Assembly: GCA_002682825.1 (NCBI GenBank)
Contig: NOKP01000002.1
Span: 558,001 to 622,000 of the forward strand
Length of the DNA: 64,000 bases
Direction: 5' to 3'
Origin: Neonectria sp. B-13
Taxonomy: Eukaryota > Ascomycota > Sordariomycetes > Hypocreales > Nectriaceae
Part shown: positions 32,508 to 42,900 of the stretch, in pieces
How positions within the stretch are numbered: position 1 is the first letter of the stretch
Layout of the letters: every line of letters starts with the position of its first letter
Notes under the pieces: generated by a model
The model's input: only the letters and a program-made list of their open reading frames with translations
Databases searched by the model: none
Told to the model about the DNA's origin: nothing
Program-made: the position numbers and the translations under genes

Positions 32508-33486
32508 TTCAATTTTTCGTCTTGGGGCTTGCTGTTTAGAATTCGAGGTCAAGTTGTTAAACGAAAGCTTGGGATGCTGCCTCTGAAACCCATCACATCT
32601 ATCACTTTTGACCTTGGTCTATATATGCCAGCCATTTCTACTGGGAGGAACTGTTACCTCGCATCGTCTGAGCCATCGTGGACGGCACTGGGTGTTTCTG
32701 AGAGCCGCTGGTGGTATAGCCTAAGTGATAGCGTTTCGGCTACACGAAAGGACTCCGATTTCGGATACGGCTACAAGAAATGGTAGCTCCCTCTGGTCTG
32801 CAATAGAAGCATTGCAGACGCAGATGGAAGTTCCGGCAAATTCGGTAATACACGGCTACCCTCGTCTAATATGACGTAGGCGGGTATGTCCACCCACACA
32901 CACGGCAAGTGTTGTAGGGTGAATACATAAGTGACAATTGTCTAGGGATCTTCAGTATTTACCTGCCATGGCCCGGGAATGGTTCAATGTCTCCCCAAGT
33001 AATATCGAATAAATTAGATTTTTGCCCCCTTCTTTGTAGTAGATGGTCAGATTAGTTTGCGAAGCAAGTCCTCTTGAGCCGCAGTAGCAGCTCGACTTCT
33101 CGCCACGTACGAGCAGCCACGCTACCCCAAACTCACCAGATCAGAGACCAACACCCTCGCCCAAGTCCTTCACGTAGCTCTACCATGTTTGAACTTATAC
33201 ATAACAGATTCACCGGCAGAAATAGACTAAATGTACCTAATGCCGGGGGCCGTCGACGAGGACCCGTGGAGGATTCTGGGGTCGGATGAGTTCCTCTCAT
33301 TCGCCAACCCCGCTTTTGCTTTCCGGGGGCGGTGGGCATCTCGTCTTTAGTGCTCCCTAGTCTATTACAGACTCCGAACCTCCGGTGGAGGCATTGGAGC
33401 TCCTACACGATTCCCAACCGCAAAGGCAACAGTGACTCTGACTCTCTGTTCTGGTTCATTCCCAAGAAACGTCCTCGCGAATCGAA
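32508..33486. promoter_or_regulatory. divergent promoter region of the lyase and the Zn2Cys6 regulator
   Basis: About 980 bp between divergent start codons. No gene is supported (frames of 60-86 codons are out of context). It is a plausible place for autoregulation by the neighbouring factor. Confidence 0.4.
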
Positions 33487-35580
33487 ATGAGCGGTATCCC
33501 ATCCCCACCGCGATGTCGTGCAAAACGGGCATGCCGTCGCTGCAACGCCCGCCGGATCAAGTGCAATGTCATGGAGACTCTTCCGTGCGAGAACTGTGTC
33601 GAGGTGAATGCTTGCTGCGAGGTGCCAGAGTCACGGCGGGGAAAACATGCTCGGAAATCCAGCAAACGAGCGAGAACCGGCCCCAAGACTGATGGATATG
33701 TCACGGTCAATGACGCAGTTGAACCTGCTCTGCGCGACGACGTTCAACACGGCGAGCAAGATGCGATTGCGAGCCCTCAGGATAATGCACGACCTCAAAG
33801 CTATCCCCCAGGTACCATGACCGCCTCGAGTCCGCACAACTCCCACCGGTCTGCCCTCAGCGAAGCTCTGCACCCACTCGAAAATGACGGCGACGATGGA
33901 GAGCTGTTCCTTGGGGAGTCTGCGACGCTGGGCTGTGTATACGACGAACCGAAGGAAACGACCAAGTACCCGTCGCCCAAAGAGAACGCTCGACTGCAAT
34001 ACCCGGTACCCAAAGTGCTGATGTCGGAGTCTCGACTGCCGCAATGGGAAGTCGAGCGCAGGAGGAAGCGGATCCTGTACCTCCGGGAGGACGGCGTCTT
34101 CGACATGCCTTCCAGTTCGGCCTGCGAGATGCTTTTGAAAGCGTACCTGGAGTGGTTTCACCCTTGCTTCCCAATACTCGACCGCGCCGAGTTGGTTGAC
34201 ATGTTCAAATCCAAGACCATGTCGCCATTGCTTGCATTTTCCATCTTTTCCGTGGCGGCAGCTCACTGCGACGACGAGACGCTGTCCCAAGCGGGGCTCG
34301 GGAGCCGACAGCAAGCTCGGTACCTGTTCTTCAGCCGCGCCAAAGATCTCTACGAAGTCGACTACGAAGCAAATCAGACGACTGTCACCCAGGCACTCTT
34401 CCTGATGAGCTTTTGGAGAGGTGGTCGGCTGCTTGACAAGCACACGCGGCATTGGTTAGGCGTCGCCATCAACTTGGCGCAGTCAAAAGCTATGCATAGA
34501 TGCTTCCCAAACCGTGACGCGAACCATGGAAAGCTGCGGCGGCGCATCTGGTGGTCCATCTATATTCGTGAACGCCAGTGCTCCGCCGCCTTAGGCCTCC
34601 CGAGTCGCATCCGTGACGACGATTGCGATGTCGAGCTCCTGCAGCCCGGAGATCTGGAGGAGCCCTTGACGGCTCTTGAGCTGGGAGGCTGGATCCTGCC
34701 GGTACAGCCACCCGAGCAGATCTCATACGTCGTCGAGATGTCAAGACTAGCCCAGCTGTTGGGTCAGGTCATCGATGCTGAGTACATACCTGGGAGCGTC
34801 ATGAATACGACGACGCGGCAACAGCTCAAAGAAAAACTCTTCGAATGGGAACGCCACCTCCCCGACCACATGAGCCCCCATGTGCGGCTCAGCGACAGCC
34901 TCAATATGCAGGCGGCCATGCTTCACCTCGCCTACAACAACGTGCTCATCCTCCTCTTCCGAAATGCCTACGTTCATAAGCCAGATGGAGGCGTAAACGA
35001 AGAAGGCTATCTCGCTGTGCAGGCTGCATGCAGGAACAGCTCTGTAGTCGAGGATCTCCTCTCACGAAGCCTCATGGAGCATGCAGACATCCACCTCATC
35101 AACAGTCTATTCAATACCCTGTGCATCCATGTGGTTCACCTTCGCTGCTGCAAGGGCACTCTCCGCAGCGTTACCGAGCATCGAGCTCAGCTCTGCCTCG
35201 TGGCGCTCCAGGAACTACAAAAGACGTGGGAGGTGACCGTTTGGCTACTGCAGTTGCAGTTGTTTTTCCAAGCACTGGATCGTGCAACCGCCAACCGCTT
35301 ACAATTAGGCAATAATGATGCCTCTTCCCCCGACAAGGCAGCAGATATATTCGCAGACATCCTACCACCTTCACCATCTACCCTCCCAGGGCTCTGGGGA
35401 ATGGGCTCGCTGAACGCTGAATGTAACCGTCAGGCCCAGTTCTCTGTCACCGATCCTACGACGACAGGACATCTTCAGGCACCGTTTGATTGGCCGTGGG
35501 CGATGGAAGGACTGGAGGACCTCTTCTGCAACCCATCTCAAATAGACCCGGAACAAACAGATCCAAGCTCCATCGACTGA
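33487..35580 (+). CDS. Zn2Cys6 transcription factor, cutinase/fatty-acid regulator type (697 aa)
   Basis: A single exon. The N-terminus carries a binuclear zinc cluster with Cys16, Cys19, Cys26, Cys34, Cys37 and Cys43 or 44, preceded by a basic stretch (RCRAKRACRRCNARRIKC). A fungal-specific regulatory domain follows: WFHPCFPILDRAELV near 222, then RRRIWWSIYIRERQCSAALGLPSRIRDDDCDVE near 348-382. That block is characteristic of the CTF1/FarA/FarB class, which activates cutinase and peroxisomal beta-oxidation genes in response to fatty acids. The chain ends in an acidic, Pro-rich tail, a likely activation domain. Its position beside a block with three peroxisomally targeted enzymes makes it the natural candidate regulator of that block; this is inference. 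Confidence 0.88.
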   Translation: MSGIPSPPRCRAKRACRRCNARRIKCNVMETLPCENCVEVNACCEVPESRRGKHARKSSKRARTGPKTDGYVTVNDAVEPALRDDVQHGEQDAIASPQDNARPQSYPPGTMTASSPHNSHRSALSEALHPLENDGDDGELFLGESATLGCVYDEPKETTKYPSPKENARLQYPVPKVLMSESRLPQWEVERRRKRILYLREDGVFDMPSSSACEMLLKAYLEWFHPCFPILDRAELVDMFKSKTMSPLLAFSIFSVAAAHCDDETLSQAGLGSRQQARYLFFSRAKDLYEVDYEANQTTVTQALFLMSFWRGGRLLDKHTRHWLGVAINLAQSKAMHRCFPNRDANHGKLRRRIWWSIYIRERQCSAALGLPSRIRDDDCDVELLQPGDLEEPLTALELGGWILPVQPPEQISYVVEMSRLAQLLGQVIDAEYIPGSVMNTTTRQQLKEKLFEWERHLPDHMSPHVRLSDSLNMQAAMLHLAYNNVLILLFRNAYVHKPDGGVNEEGYLAVQAACRNSSVVEDLLSRSLMEHADIHLINSLFNTLCIHVVHLRCCKGTLRSVTEHRAQLCLVALQELQKTWEVTVWLLQLQLFFQALDRATANRLQLGNNDASSPDKAADIFADILPPSPSTLPGLWGMGSLNAECNRQAQFSVTDPTTTGHLQAPFDWPWAMEGLEDLFCNPSQIDPEQTDPSSID

Positions 35581-35889
35581 GTAAGACGATGATGTGAAAC
35601 AATGAATGAAGTCGTTTCTGTCACGGTCTTACCTGATTAGTACCAGCTTTCTAAGGTTCGGAGGAGAGTTACGGGATAAGGCTAACACGCACAGAATGAA
35701 TCAATGCCGTTGTTGTATTTATACAGGGTGAGAAGTTAGAATCGGTCAGTAGGCCAGCATTAAGGGATGCTCCGGTGTCTCATAGTGTAGAATAGGAAGC
35801 CTAGCTTTATGTAGTTAATATTGCATTATTGGGAAATCGATTGTTTCGGCGTTTTCACTTAGCCATGGCCTTTCACGACCTCTCCCTCC
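35581..35889. other. intergenic between convergent elements
   Basis: About 310 bp of 3' flanking DNA, with no gene seen. Confidence 0.5.
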
Positions 35890-36135
35890 TTAATCACCTA
35901 TCATTATCGGCATGATCCCGTTGAAAAGGGCTGGCTCTCCATCTCATGTTAGTACCACTCATGCTGGCATTCTGATCTAGGTAAGAGCATGTGCGCTCAG
36001 TGATGACGCAGTTGCTGCATTGTGGATGACGCTCGTCGCATTTGATCGTTGTTTCTTGCACACGGTGCACCCGTGCCTTGGTTTTCGATGTGAGCGACGA
36101 GACTTGAGAAGTGCGGATTGTGAGAGTGGTGCCAT
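35890..36135 (-). pseudogene. frameshifted fragment of a Zn2Cys6 regulator
   Basis: On the minus strand, ATG 36135 opens a frame with a basic leader and the first half of a zinc cluster (HGCTVCKKQR). The second half (KCDERHPQCSNC, then the last Cys in ERTC) is in the next frame. The shift occurs at about 36045-36048, exactly inside the Cys2-Cys3 loop, and one missing base accounts for it. After the cluster the frame runs only to about 35894, and no regulatory domain follows. Either the gene has been truncated as well, or only its first exon remains. Confidence 0.62.
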
Positions 36136-36429
36136 TTTCGCTGCCGGGTGAGCGAGGAACGAACACGCCGTACTTCATATGGTTAAGAATCGTGAAAGGG
36201 AGAGAATGAGTTGGTCTAGCCGATAATGATTACTGAAAGGAATAACGGCTTGCTTCGTATCGATCGAAACCCCGCCACGCTAACATACGGCCCTTGGACT
36301 CGTCGAACGGCTCAGCTCAAGTACGTAAATACATATACCCGTATTCCCAGAGTATTCCTCCTCGTTGCCGAGATGAATCTGCTCCACCTACTCTCTGGTT
36401 CGATACGAGCCAATCAGAAACTGTGAGCC

Positions 36430-36761
36430 ACCCAATGATGACCCTCTGCCCGATATACGACTTCCTCCAAAATGGTACACCGCTTATCTACATTGGTTTG
36501 AACATTGTCATCGGCGACCGGGAGAAGATTTCAGAGACAATACTCAAAGCAGTTCGAATGACAGAGATACAAGCGCTCATTCTCTCGAGGGCCTGGAACA
36601 ATCTCGGCAGCCCCAAGATCGACAACGTGATGTACCTAGGCGACTGCCCACACAAGTGGCTATTCCAGCATGTGGCAGCCGTTGTTCACCACAGTGGCAC
36701 AGGTAGACCAGTCTGTGGGATTCTAAACGGACGGCCGCTGGCTATTGTTCCCTTTTTCTGA
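36430..36761 (+). pseudogene. fragment of a sterol-3-beta-glucosyltransferase-like (GT28/UGT) gene
   Basis: A frame of about 110 codons aligns with the nucleotide-sugar-binding half of fungal UGT80/GT28-type enzymes: IYIGLNIVIGD (where VYIGFGSIVV is usual), then LGDCPHKWLFQHVAAVVHHSGTG (usual PHDWLFxxVxAVVHHGGAG) and GRPLAIVPFF. TGA follows directly where the family has Gly in PFFGD. Neither the N-terminal acceptor domain nor the C-terminal helices are present around it. Loss of the second Gly in HHGG and the truncation argue for a relic. Confidence 0.62.
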
Positions 36762-37245
36762 GACTCAGTACTCCAAACATCCATTGTGCTCGTAAGTGAG
36801 ATGAGCGTCTCAAACTAATATACCTGTGGAATTGAGAGGCCAACCCGGTACGTAAATATTACGCTTATTCCCGGCATCAGTAAAGGTCCTTATGACTGAC
36901 GAGCTTGAAGGTTCTGGCTTGCCCATGGCGTGTTTAGCCGTTAGCGACGAGCCAATTGCGGCAAATAGACTAGTGGCCGTATAGCCGTTTCACTACAGCC
37001 TACACCACCACATGCATTCGCTACGGATTGAGAGAGGCCACATGATGCAATGATTACCTATTAGCCTTCTTAGAGAAAGAAAGACATAGAGATAGAGACA
37101 GTCTGCTGGTCTATATCATAATATGTTTTTCTTCTAGTATAGCCACGTTGTTTATTACCAGTGCTATGTATTTCATAGATCGCTTCCATTACACCCACCG
37201 AGAATCCACATCACATTAAGACTTCAATAAAAAACCAGAATCATT
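36762..37245. other. intergenic, no gene seen
   Basis: About 480 bp including a purine-rich (agaaagaaagacatagagatagagac) stretch near 37073. Confidence 0.5.
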
Positions 37246-38233
37246 ATGGGTATTGATGGAGCCACAGCAGGACTGCTTTCCGGCAAGGTTGCAGTCATCA
37301 CTGGTACGTTTGTCTGCTCAAAGATGCCTACCACTCTCCTTTTACTCCGGCAACTGTCACTTTGAAGAACATCAATTCACTTACATGTGGATTGCTTTCC
37401 TCCCTGTAGGCGCTGCATCTGGATTTGGCCTCTCGACGGCCAAAATATTCGCTGCCCAAGGGGCCAAAGTGGTCGCAGTCGATATGAACGAGGAAAATCT
37501 GGCCAAGGCTTTCAGCACCCCATCGGACTTTCTGGTCACCTTGGTTGCGGATGTCACGTCACTGCGTGATTGGGAACGAACCCTTGATACCGCGGTATCT
37601 AGGTTCGGTGGCCTGGACATCTTGATCAACAATGCTGGCACGAGCTACCCTAACAAACCCACGCTCGATGTTTCCGAGGCCGAGTTCGACCGGGTCATTG
37701 ATGTCAATCTCAAGAGCATTTTCTTCAGCGTGCAGACAGCGATTCCACATATACGGAAGCGCGGAGGAGGGAGCATCGTCAACATCGCAAGTATTGGGGC
37801 GACGAGACCTAGGCCGGGCCTCGTCTGGTACAATGCAAGCAAATGCGCGGTCGTAAATGTGAGTTGCGGGATTTCTTCCTAACGTCGTTTTTGCCTACCC
37901 AGACGAGGGTGCTAGCTCGTGAGGAAGTGGAAGAAGCTAACCAAGGGAACATATGAACAGGCAACAAAGGGCCTTGCAGCGGAATTTGGTAAAGAAGGCA
38001 TTAGAGTCAACGCGATATGTCCCCTTCTATCAGCAACTGGCCTTTTTGAGACCTTCGCCGGTGTTCCCTATACGGAGGAAAACATGAAGAAGTTCCTTTT
38101 CAACGTTCCATTAGGCAGGCTTTGCGAAGCAGAGGATGTGGGCAATGCCTGCCTTTATCTGAGCAGTCCCATGGGAAAATTTATTACGGGCGTATCCCTG
38201 GATGTAGACGGCGGACGCTCAATTGGCTCTTAG
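37246..38233 (+). CDS. short-chain dehydrogenase/reductase (259 aa)
   Basis: Exons 37246-37303, 37410-37858 and 37961-38233 join in frame. It is a classical SDR: the glycine motif TGAASGFG spans intron 1 (residues 19-26), the Asp of VVAVDMNE indicates NAD(H) preference, NNAG is near 95, the catalytic triad Ser lies in VNIAS, and Tyr160-x3-Lys164 is in WYNASK. The end, DVDGGRSI, is the usual C-terminal motif of 3-oxoacyl-ACP reductase/glucose dehydrogenase-like members. Substrate unknown; secondary alcohols or sugars are typical. Intron 1 is 106 bp and intron 2 is 102 bp, longer than others in the window. Confidence 0.85.
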
Positions 38234-38958
38234 GCTACTCCATTGGGAATAAGCTTAGAGTATTCGCTGCCTATATATCTGTCCTTTGTTCCCTCCATAA
38301 ATGCAAAGTCACTCAGACATACCAAGATTCGACTTAGTGAATTTGCATCCGATGCAGCCATTTTTATTATATATCATCTCGCCAGATGCTTTGCCACCAA
38401 GTTACTGTACGCAAAGCATGTCGAATTTCCTAATAGTAGTCGACTGTAATCTTTAGTTATATCCATATTTACTATCTGGTATCGGAGGCTGCATTACCTT
38501 GAACTGGTAGGAGAGACCCTCATTATTTTATGTACGGTTTGGTAGTTCCATAGCAAACACAATACTAGCGCTATGAAAAATGGTAGCAGTTCAAATAGGC
38601 GTTACAGTACCTACGTGTTACGGCGTTAGAGTATGGCTGACTTCTCATGTGAGCTTGCATATAGGAGAGCAAGGGCAATTCATTTGAAACCAGCCTGATT
38701 TAGTCCCGACTTTCTTTTCGTGTAGCCGCAGTAGCAGCACATCGGCTATATCACTCGAGTACATCCGGTAATATCCTAATGAGGAACCCGGCCTTTGAAG
38801 AGCGGGTAGGTCATCCCCGCTTGTCTAACTCCGATAAGGTCAAGCATACCCAGGTAGAACCGGGTGGATAAATAGTTCAAGGAAATGGCTTCTTGTCACG
38901 ATTCTCAGCAATTTGACGATCCGCTACCATTTTCACACTGCAGTTGACGTGTGCCAGA
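38234..38958. other. intergenic, no gene seen
   Basis: About 725 bp, AT-rich. Frames at 38122-38449 are shadows or too short to support. Confidence 0.5.
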
Positions 38959-40113
38959 ATGTCAGACATTAAACCAACTCCACCACCCCGAATAATCATT
39001 CCCCCATCATCAAACACATGCGATATATCTCTCATTGATACCACTTGCGATCTCCTCACCACTTCTGTCGCTTTGATTGAGCCCGAAATCCACGGCCACG
39101 AGCTTCTCAATCTGCCAACGTTCGCCTTCTACCTAAGAAACCCTCGCCTGAATAGACGGATTCTCTTCGACCTAGGGGCGCGAAAAGACTGGTGGAACCT
39201 CCCTCCAGTAGTCACCAAGGCGATCAAGTCAAAGGGTGTACCGGGAATCCGAATTACCAACAATGTCGACGAAATCCTCGATGCTGGGGGGGTTGATCCA
39301 AAAACGATCGACGCTGTGATTTGGAGTCATTTTCACTGGGACCATGTGGGCAATATCCAGAGATATCCTTTATCCACTGAAATCGTCGTCGGACCTGGAT
39401 TCAAGGATTCCTTTTTGCCAGGCTATCCAACCAACCCGCTTTCACCGTTTTTTGACGATGACTTCAAAGGGCGAAAACTCCATGAGATAACTTTTGATGG
39501 AAAGCAATCTTTGCAAATTGGCCAATTTCAGGCGTATGATTATTTTGGAGACGCAAGCTTTTATATTCTCAGCACTCCCGGCCACACAAGTGGGCATGTC
39601 TCTGGTTTGGTCAGGACGACCGCAAATTCTTTTGTCTTCCTGGGCGGAGACATAAGCCATTTCCCGGGAATGTATAGGCCGACTCACTATACTCCCATGC
39701 CACAGGTGATACCGTCGCAGACTAAACTTGACTCAAGGATTCCGAAGCCATGTCCCTGTTCCCTCTTCACGGTGTGCCATCCAGGAGGGCCCTCAAATGC
39801 GAGGACAATGCCATTCTATCATCCCTCGAAGCAAGCAGAGTCGTGGTACGAAAACCAAATTGAGGCAGAGCAATCTATCAACGGGCTGGCAGAGTTCGAT
39901 GCCAACGAGAACGTGTTTGTGGCTATTGCACATGATCCAGCTTTGAGGGAAGTCTGTGAGCTATTCCCGCGTGCTACAATGAATGGGTGGAAGGCCAAGC
40001 AATGGAAAACGCAGTCGCACTGGCATTTTCTGAACGAAATGCCCCTGGATGGAATGCCAGGCCGGCCTAAGTTAGTTGAGGGGAGGTTAATGAATGGGAA
40101 GGCAATTGAATGA
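38959..40113 (+). CDS. metallo-beta-lactamase-fold hydrolase (384 aa)
   Basis: Intronless frame from ATG 38959 (the 5 codons before it offer only TTG). The zinc-binding HxHxDH motif is present as SHFHWDHVGN (His124, His126, Asp128, His129). A second His lies in TPGHTSGH near residue 218, and an Asp in FLGGDISH near 240. This is the arrangement of the N-acyl homoserine lactonase/AttM-like branch. The substrate is probably a lactone or ester; the sequence does not tell. There is no signal peptide, so it is likely cytosolic. It is followed by a convergent reductase gene. Confidence 0.84.
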   Translation: MSDIKPTPPPRIIIPPSSNTCDISLIDTTCDLLTTSVALIEPEIHGHELLNLPTFAFYLRNPRLNRRILFDLGARKDWWNLPPVVTKAIKSKGVPGIRITNNVDEILDAGGVDPKTIDAVIWSHFHWDHVGNIQRYPLSTEIVVGPGFKDSFLPGYPTNPLSPFFDDDFKGRKLHEITFDGKQSLQIGQFQAYDYFGDASFYILSTPGHTSGHVSGLVRTTANSFVFLGGDISHFPGMYRPTHYTPMPQVIPSQTKLDSRIPKPCPCSLFTVCHPGGPSNARTMPFYHPSKQAESWYENQIEAEQSINGLAEFDANENVFVAIAHDPALREVCELFPRATMNGWKAKQWKTQSHWHFLNEMPLDGMPGRPKLVEGRLMNGKAIE

Positions 40114-40378
40114 GGAATAAAGTTTGCCTAGCTATTACTAAACCACAGCTATTTCATCCCCCTCTAAGACAGCAGGTCAGGTGGGAATGGGTTATACTAA
40201 GCCGATAAAACGCGTTATTGAGAAAGGAGTAGTTTTGTATATTGAGCCTCGAGATTTTATTTAACACGCTCAATCCAAGAGTCATGCGCGTGCTAAGTGG
40301 CTAGTATGACACAATACATAGAACCATGAGAGCGAGATGAAAAGGACCGTCTCCACGGCTGGCTAGAACAATGACCTC
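40114..40378. other. intergenic between convergent genes
   Basis: AT-rich 3' flanks of two convergent genes, with nothing else seen. Confidence 0.5.
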
Positions 40379-41467
40379 TCACTGAAACGTAAAGTACGGG
40401 TTCTCGATGCTATCAGAGATACTGTCCTTTAAAGACTTCCACCCGTCCTGGCCGGCCCACTTCTTCAAGAGGGTAACAGAGTCGGACTGGTCAGTTGAGA
40501 TTGTGAGGTAGTAAGGATTAGGGTAGTCGGCGATGAACTCCTTCTGCGGACGAAGCTTGCGCAGAACAGTTAAGAACTCGTTCCAATTAGAGCTGTGGCC
40601 CCAAGCTTGGAGGCGTGCGTTCTTGATCTCGGGGTCCAAGATGGCTGCGACATGGAGGAGTGCAATGTCCTTCACATCCACAAAGAATGCTATACAAAGT
40701 TAGATGATGGTTCTCGAGTTGTCTCGAGGAAAAGACGTACCGGCAGGATACGGATCCAGAGATGCCTTGTCTCCCTTGAAGAGCGTGGCCACCCAGTTGG
40801 CGGGTGTCTCGGCATGTTTTTTGTGAAGGGGCTCGCCTACGATGCCTGAAGGGCTAATGACGTTGACAGTGTAGTGGGGTTTGTTCTCCTCGACAAACTT
40901 CCAAACTTCCTTCTCGCCAGCGACCTTGCTGGCCGCGTACACAAGCATGGCGCGGGACGGGTCATAGGGGGGCGGGGCCCAAGCAGCTTGAACGGCGACT
41001 TCGTTCCAGGTATGACGGTCTACCCGAGTGTCGTTTCCAGCGATGGGCAAGATGGCGGCCATGATAGAACTGGTAAAGACGATTTCCTGGACCGAGCGTT
41101 CTTTTGTGGCAGCCTTGAGAATGGACGTGATGCCAGCAACTGTCTGAGGGATGACCTTGTTTGGGTCGGGGTCGAAAGTGGCAATGGTCGCGATGTGAGC
41201 AACGGCCGAAACCCCCTTGACTGCCTCATCGAATGCGTTGTCGGCTGCGAGATCAGGGACGGCGACGAGTTCAAGGTCGCCGCTGTCCACGTAGGACTTG
41301 AAGTGATCATCAACGAGCCACGAAGCTTGAGTCAAGTCACGAACGGTGCCACGGACTTTGTAGCCGCGCTCTAGGAACTGCTTGGTGACGTGCGAGGCGA
41401 CGAAGCCTGTGGCTCCGGTCACAAGGACCCAGGAGCCGATGGGGATGGTTGAAGTTGGCGAAGACAT
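40379..41467 (-). CDS. extended SDR reductase, GRE2/dihydroflavonol-reductase-like (345 aa)
   Basis: Exons 41467-40741 and 40689-40379 join through a 51-bp intron. Features: the NAD(P)-binding motif LVTGATGFVASHV (residues 15-27), RGTVRD (Arg for NADPH binding), FTSS near 131 and the catalytic Tyr177-x3-Lys181 in VYAASK. The C-terminal domain is that of the cinnamoyl-CoA reductase/methylglyoxal reductase (GRE2) branch. It reduces aldehydes or ketones with NADPH. ATG 41467 follows an A-rich leader. A role with the PKS cluster 8 kb away is possible but unsupported. Confidence 0.86.
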
Positions 41468-41928
41468 GGTGTTGGCAAAAAGGTACTTGGATGGATGGAA
41501 GATAGATGGATGATATTGTGTTGTTGTCTCTGATGAACATAAAATGATGGCTCTGGGATCAGGTTTATATACCATTTGAGGGCTGGGGGACCACCTGGTT
41601 CATCAGCATCGATTCAACTCGGAATCTGAGATGACAAACCAAATGATATACTAGCTTCATTAACAGTACCAACCCTAAGAACAAAATGATGCTCTTGACA
41701 AATCCATGAAGCCAAGTTCAAGAGAGTGATGAAATGTACCCTTGTTTCCCCAATTCATCGCCCAACTAGGAAATAACAATGCTTGGCATTGTGGGCCATG
41801 GAAAAGCCACTTATCCGAGCTAGCGAATCAAACCTCAAACCATCATCTGCCTTCCTTCTATCAAGGGTATCTGGCGGGGGGACCTGAGTTCCAATGGGCA
41901 ACTTCTATTGCGTGACGACTATAACGAC
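41468..41928. other. intergenic, promoter of the reductase gene
   Basis: About 460 bp with a TATA-like tatata near 41567 (minus strand). No gene seen. Confidence 0.5.
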
Positions 41929-42900
41929 TTATCGGCCTACTTCACACAAGGAGGCTAACTCCATGTCTCCAAGATCTCTCACGTTTACAAATCTGCAATA
42001 CATCTGCTCCAGTAAACCTGTGAGGCCAAGAGACTGCGGGCCGCCACTTATTTCAGCCATCGCAAACACGCCTTGCAGATGCTGCCGAGCTATTCCAATT
42101 CTACCGGACACCTCCTTGAAAGAGAAATATTAGCTGTTCCTGAACTGATGTGAATGGTTGTCCGTTGTTACAAGTCTCACCTCATCACACGCCAAGGCGA
42201 GGGCCGTGGCCACAGTTGAGAGGCTAACCGGCGATGATACGCCGCCAACTGTCTGCCGCAGTCTTTTGAGACTTCTTTGTTTGTACTGGAGAGCCATTTG
42301 CGTCAATACTGGATCGCCCGGTCTTGCGCGTAAGATACTCCGGCATGCACTGAGAAGAATTGCGGCATCTAGAAAATATCTATCCGTGAGAGCAAGACTG
42401 ACCCAATCTCGCAAGATCTGAGCCTGGTGGTCTCCCGGGTAGTCAAACAAGCCGCAGTGCACGGCGGAGTATGGCACAACAATTCGAACATCTACAGTTG
42501 CATTAGACATATGGGGAGGCAGGAAGTAAGTGGTGGCTCGAGAAGACTGTGCCAGAGTTTTGGGCTGGGCCCCGGATGACAGCAAGGTATGGGCATCGAT
42601 AGACGTACAATGGTCCAGCAGGAAGTATTCCTGCGACGACAGAGATCTTGCTAGGGTTGAGAAGGGATCCATGCCATGGTTGGGCTCCCGGATCAGAGGG
42701 CTTCGCAAGTATGGCTGGAGAACCGCCGGATCTTCCCCCGCCCGAACTTGCATAACTTGCATCTGATATCTCTGCGTCCGCAAGCGCCTTTCCTTGGCAT
42801 GCGCTTGACGAGTGGCGTGCGAATGGCTCAACTTTCGAGACTCGGAGGGAACAGGCTCCATCGGGTTCGAGATGGTGACAAATTGGAATTGGCGCGGCAT
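41929..42900 (-). CDS. fungal transcription-factor-domain protein without a zinc cluster (301 aa)
   Basis: Exons 42900-42181 and 42114-41929 join at a phase-0 66-bp intron. The N-terminus (MPRQFQFVTISNP, then SHSHATRQAHAKERRLR) is a basic motif found in a class of fungal regulators that have the fungal-specific transcription factor domain but no Zn2Cys6 cluster. The middle matches that domain (YSAVHCGLFDYPGDHQAQILRDWVSLALTD). The usual C-terminal 100-150 residues are missing; the chain ends soon after GGPQSLGLTGLLEQM. It may be truncated, or another intron may be hidden downstream. DNA binding is inferred only from the family. Confidence 0.66.

Noticed and set aside
33631..34452. 273-codon antisense frame inside the Zn2Cys6 gene
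   Set aside because: It is a shadow of the sense coding sequence, with no domain of its own.
38944..38958. Upstream extension of the metallo-beta-lactamase-fold gene
   Set aside because: The extended frame begins with TTG; the first ATG is at 38959.
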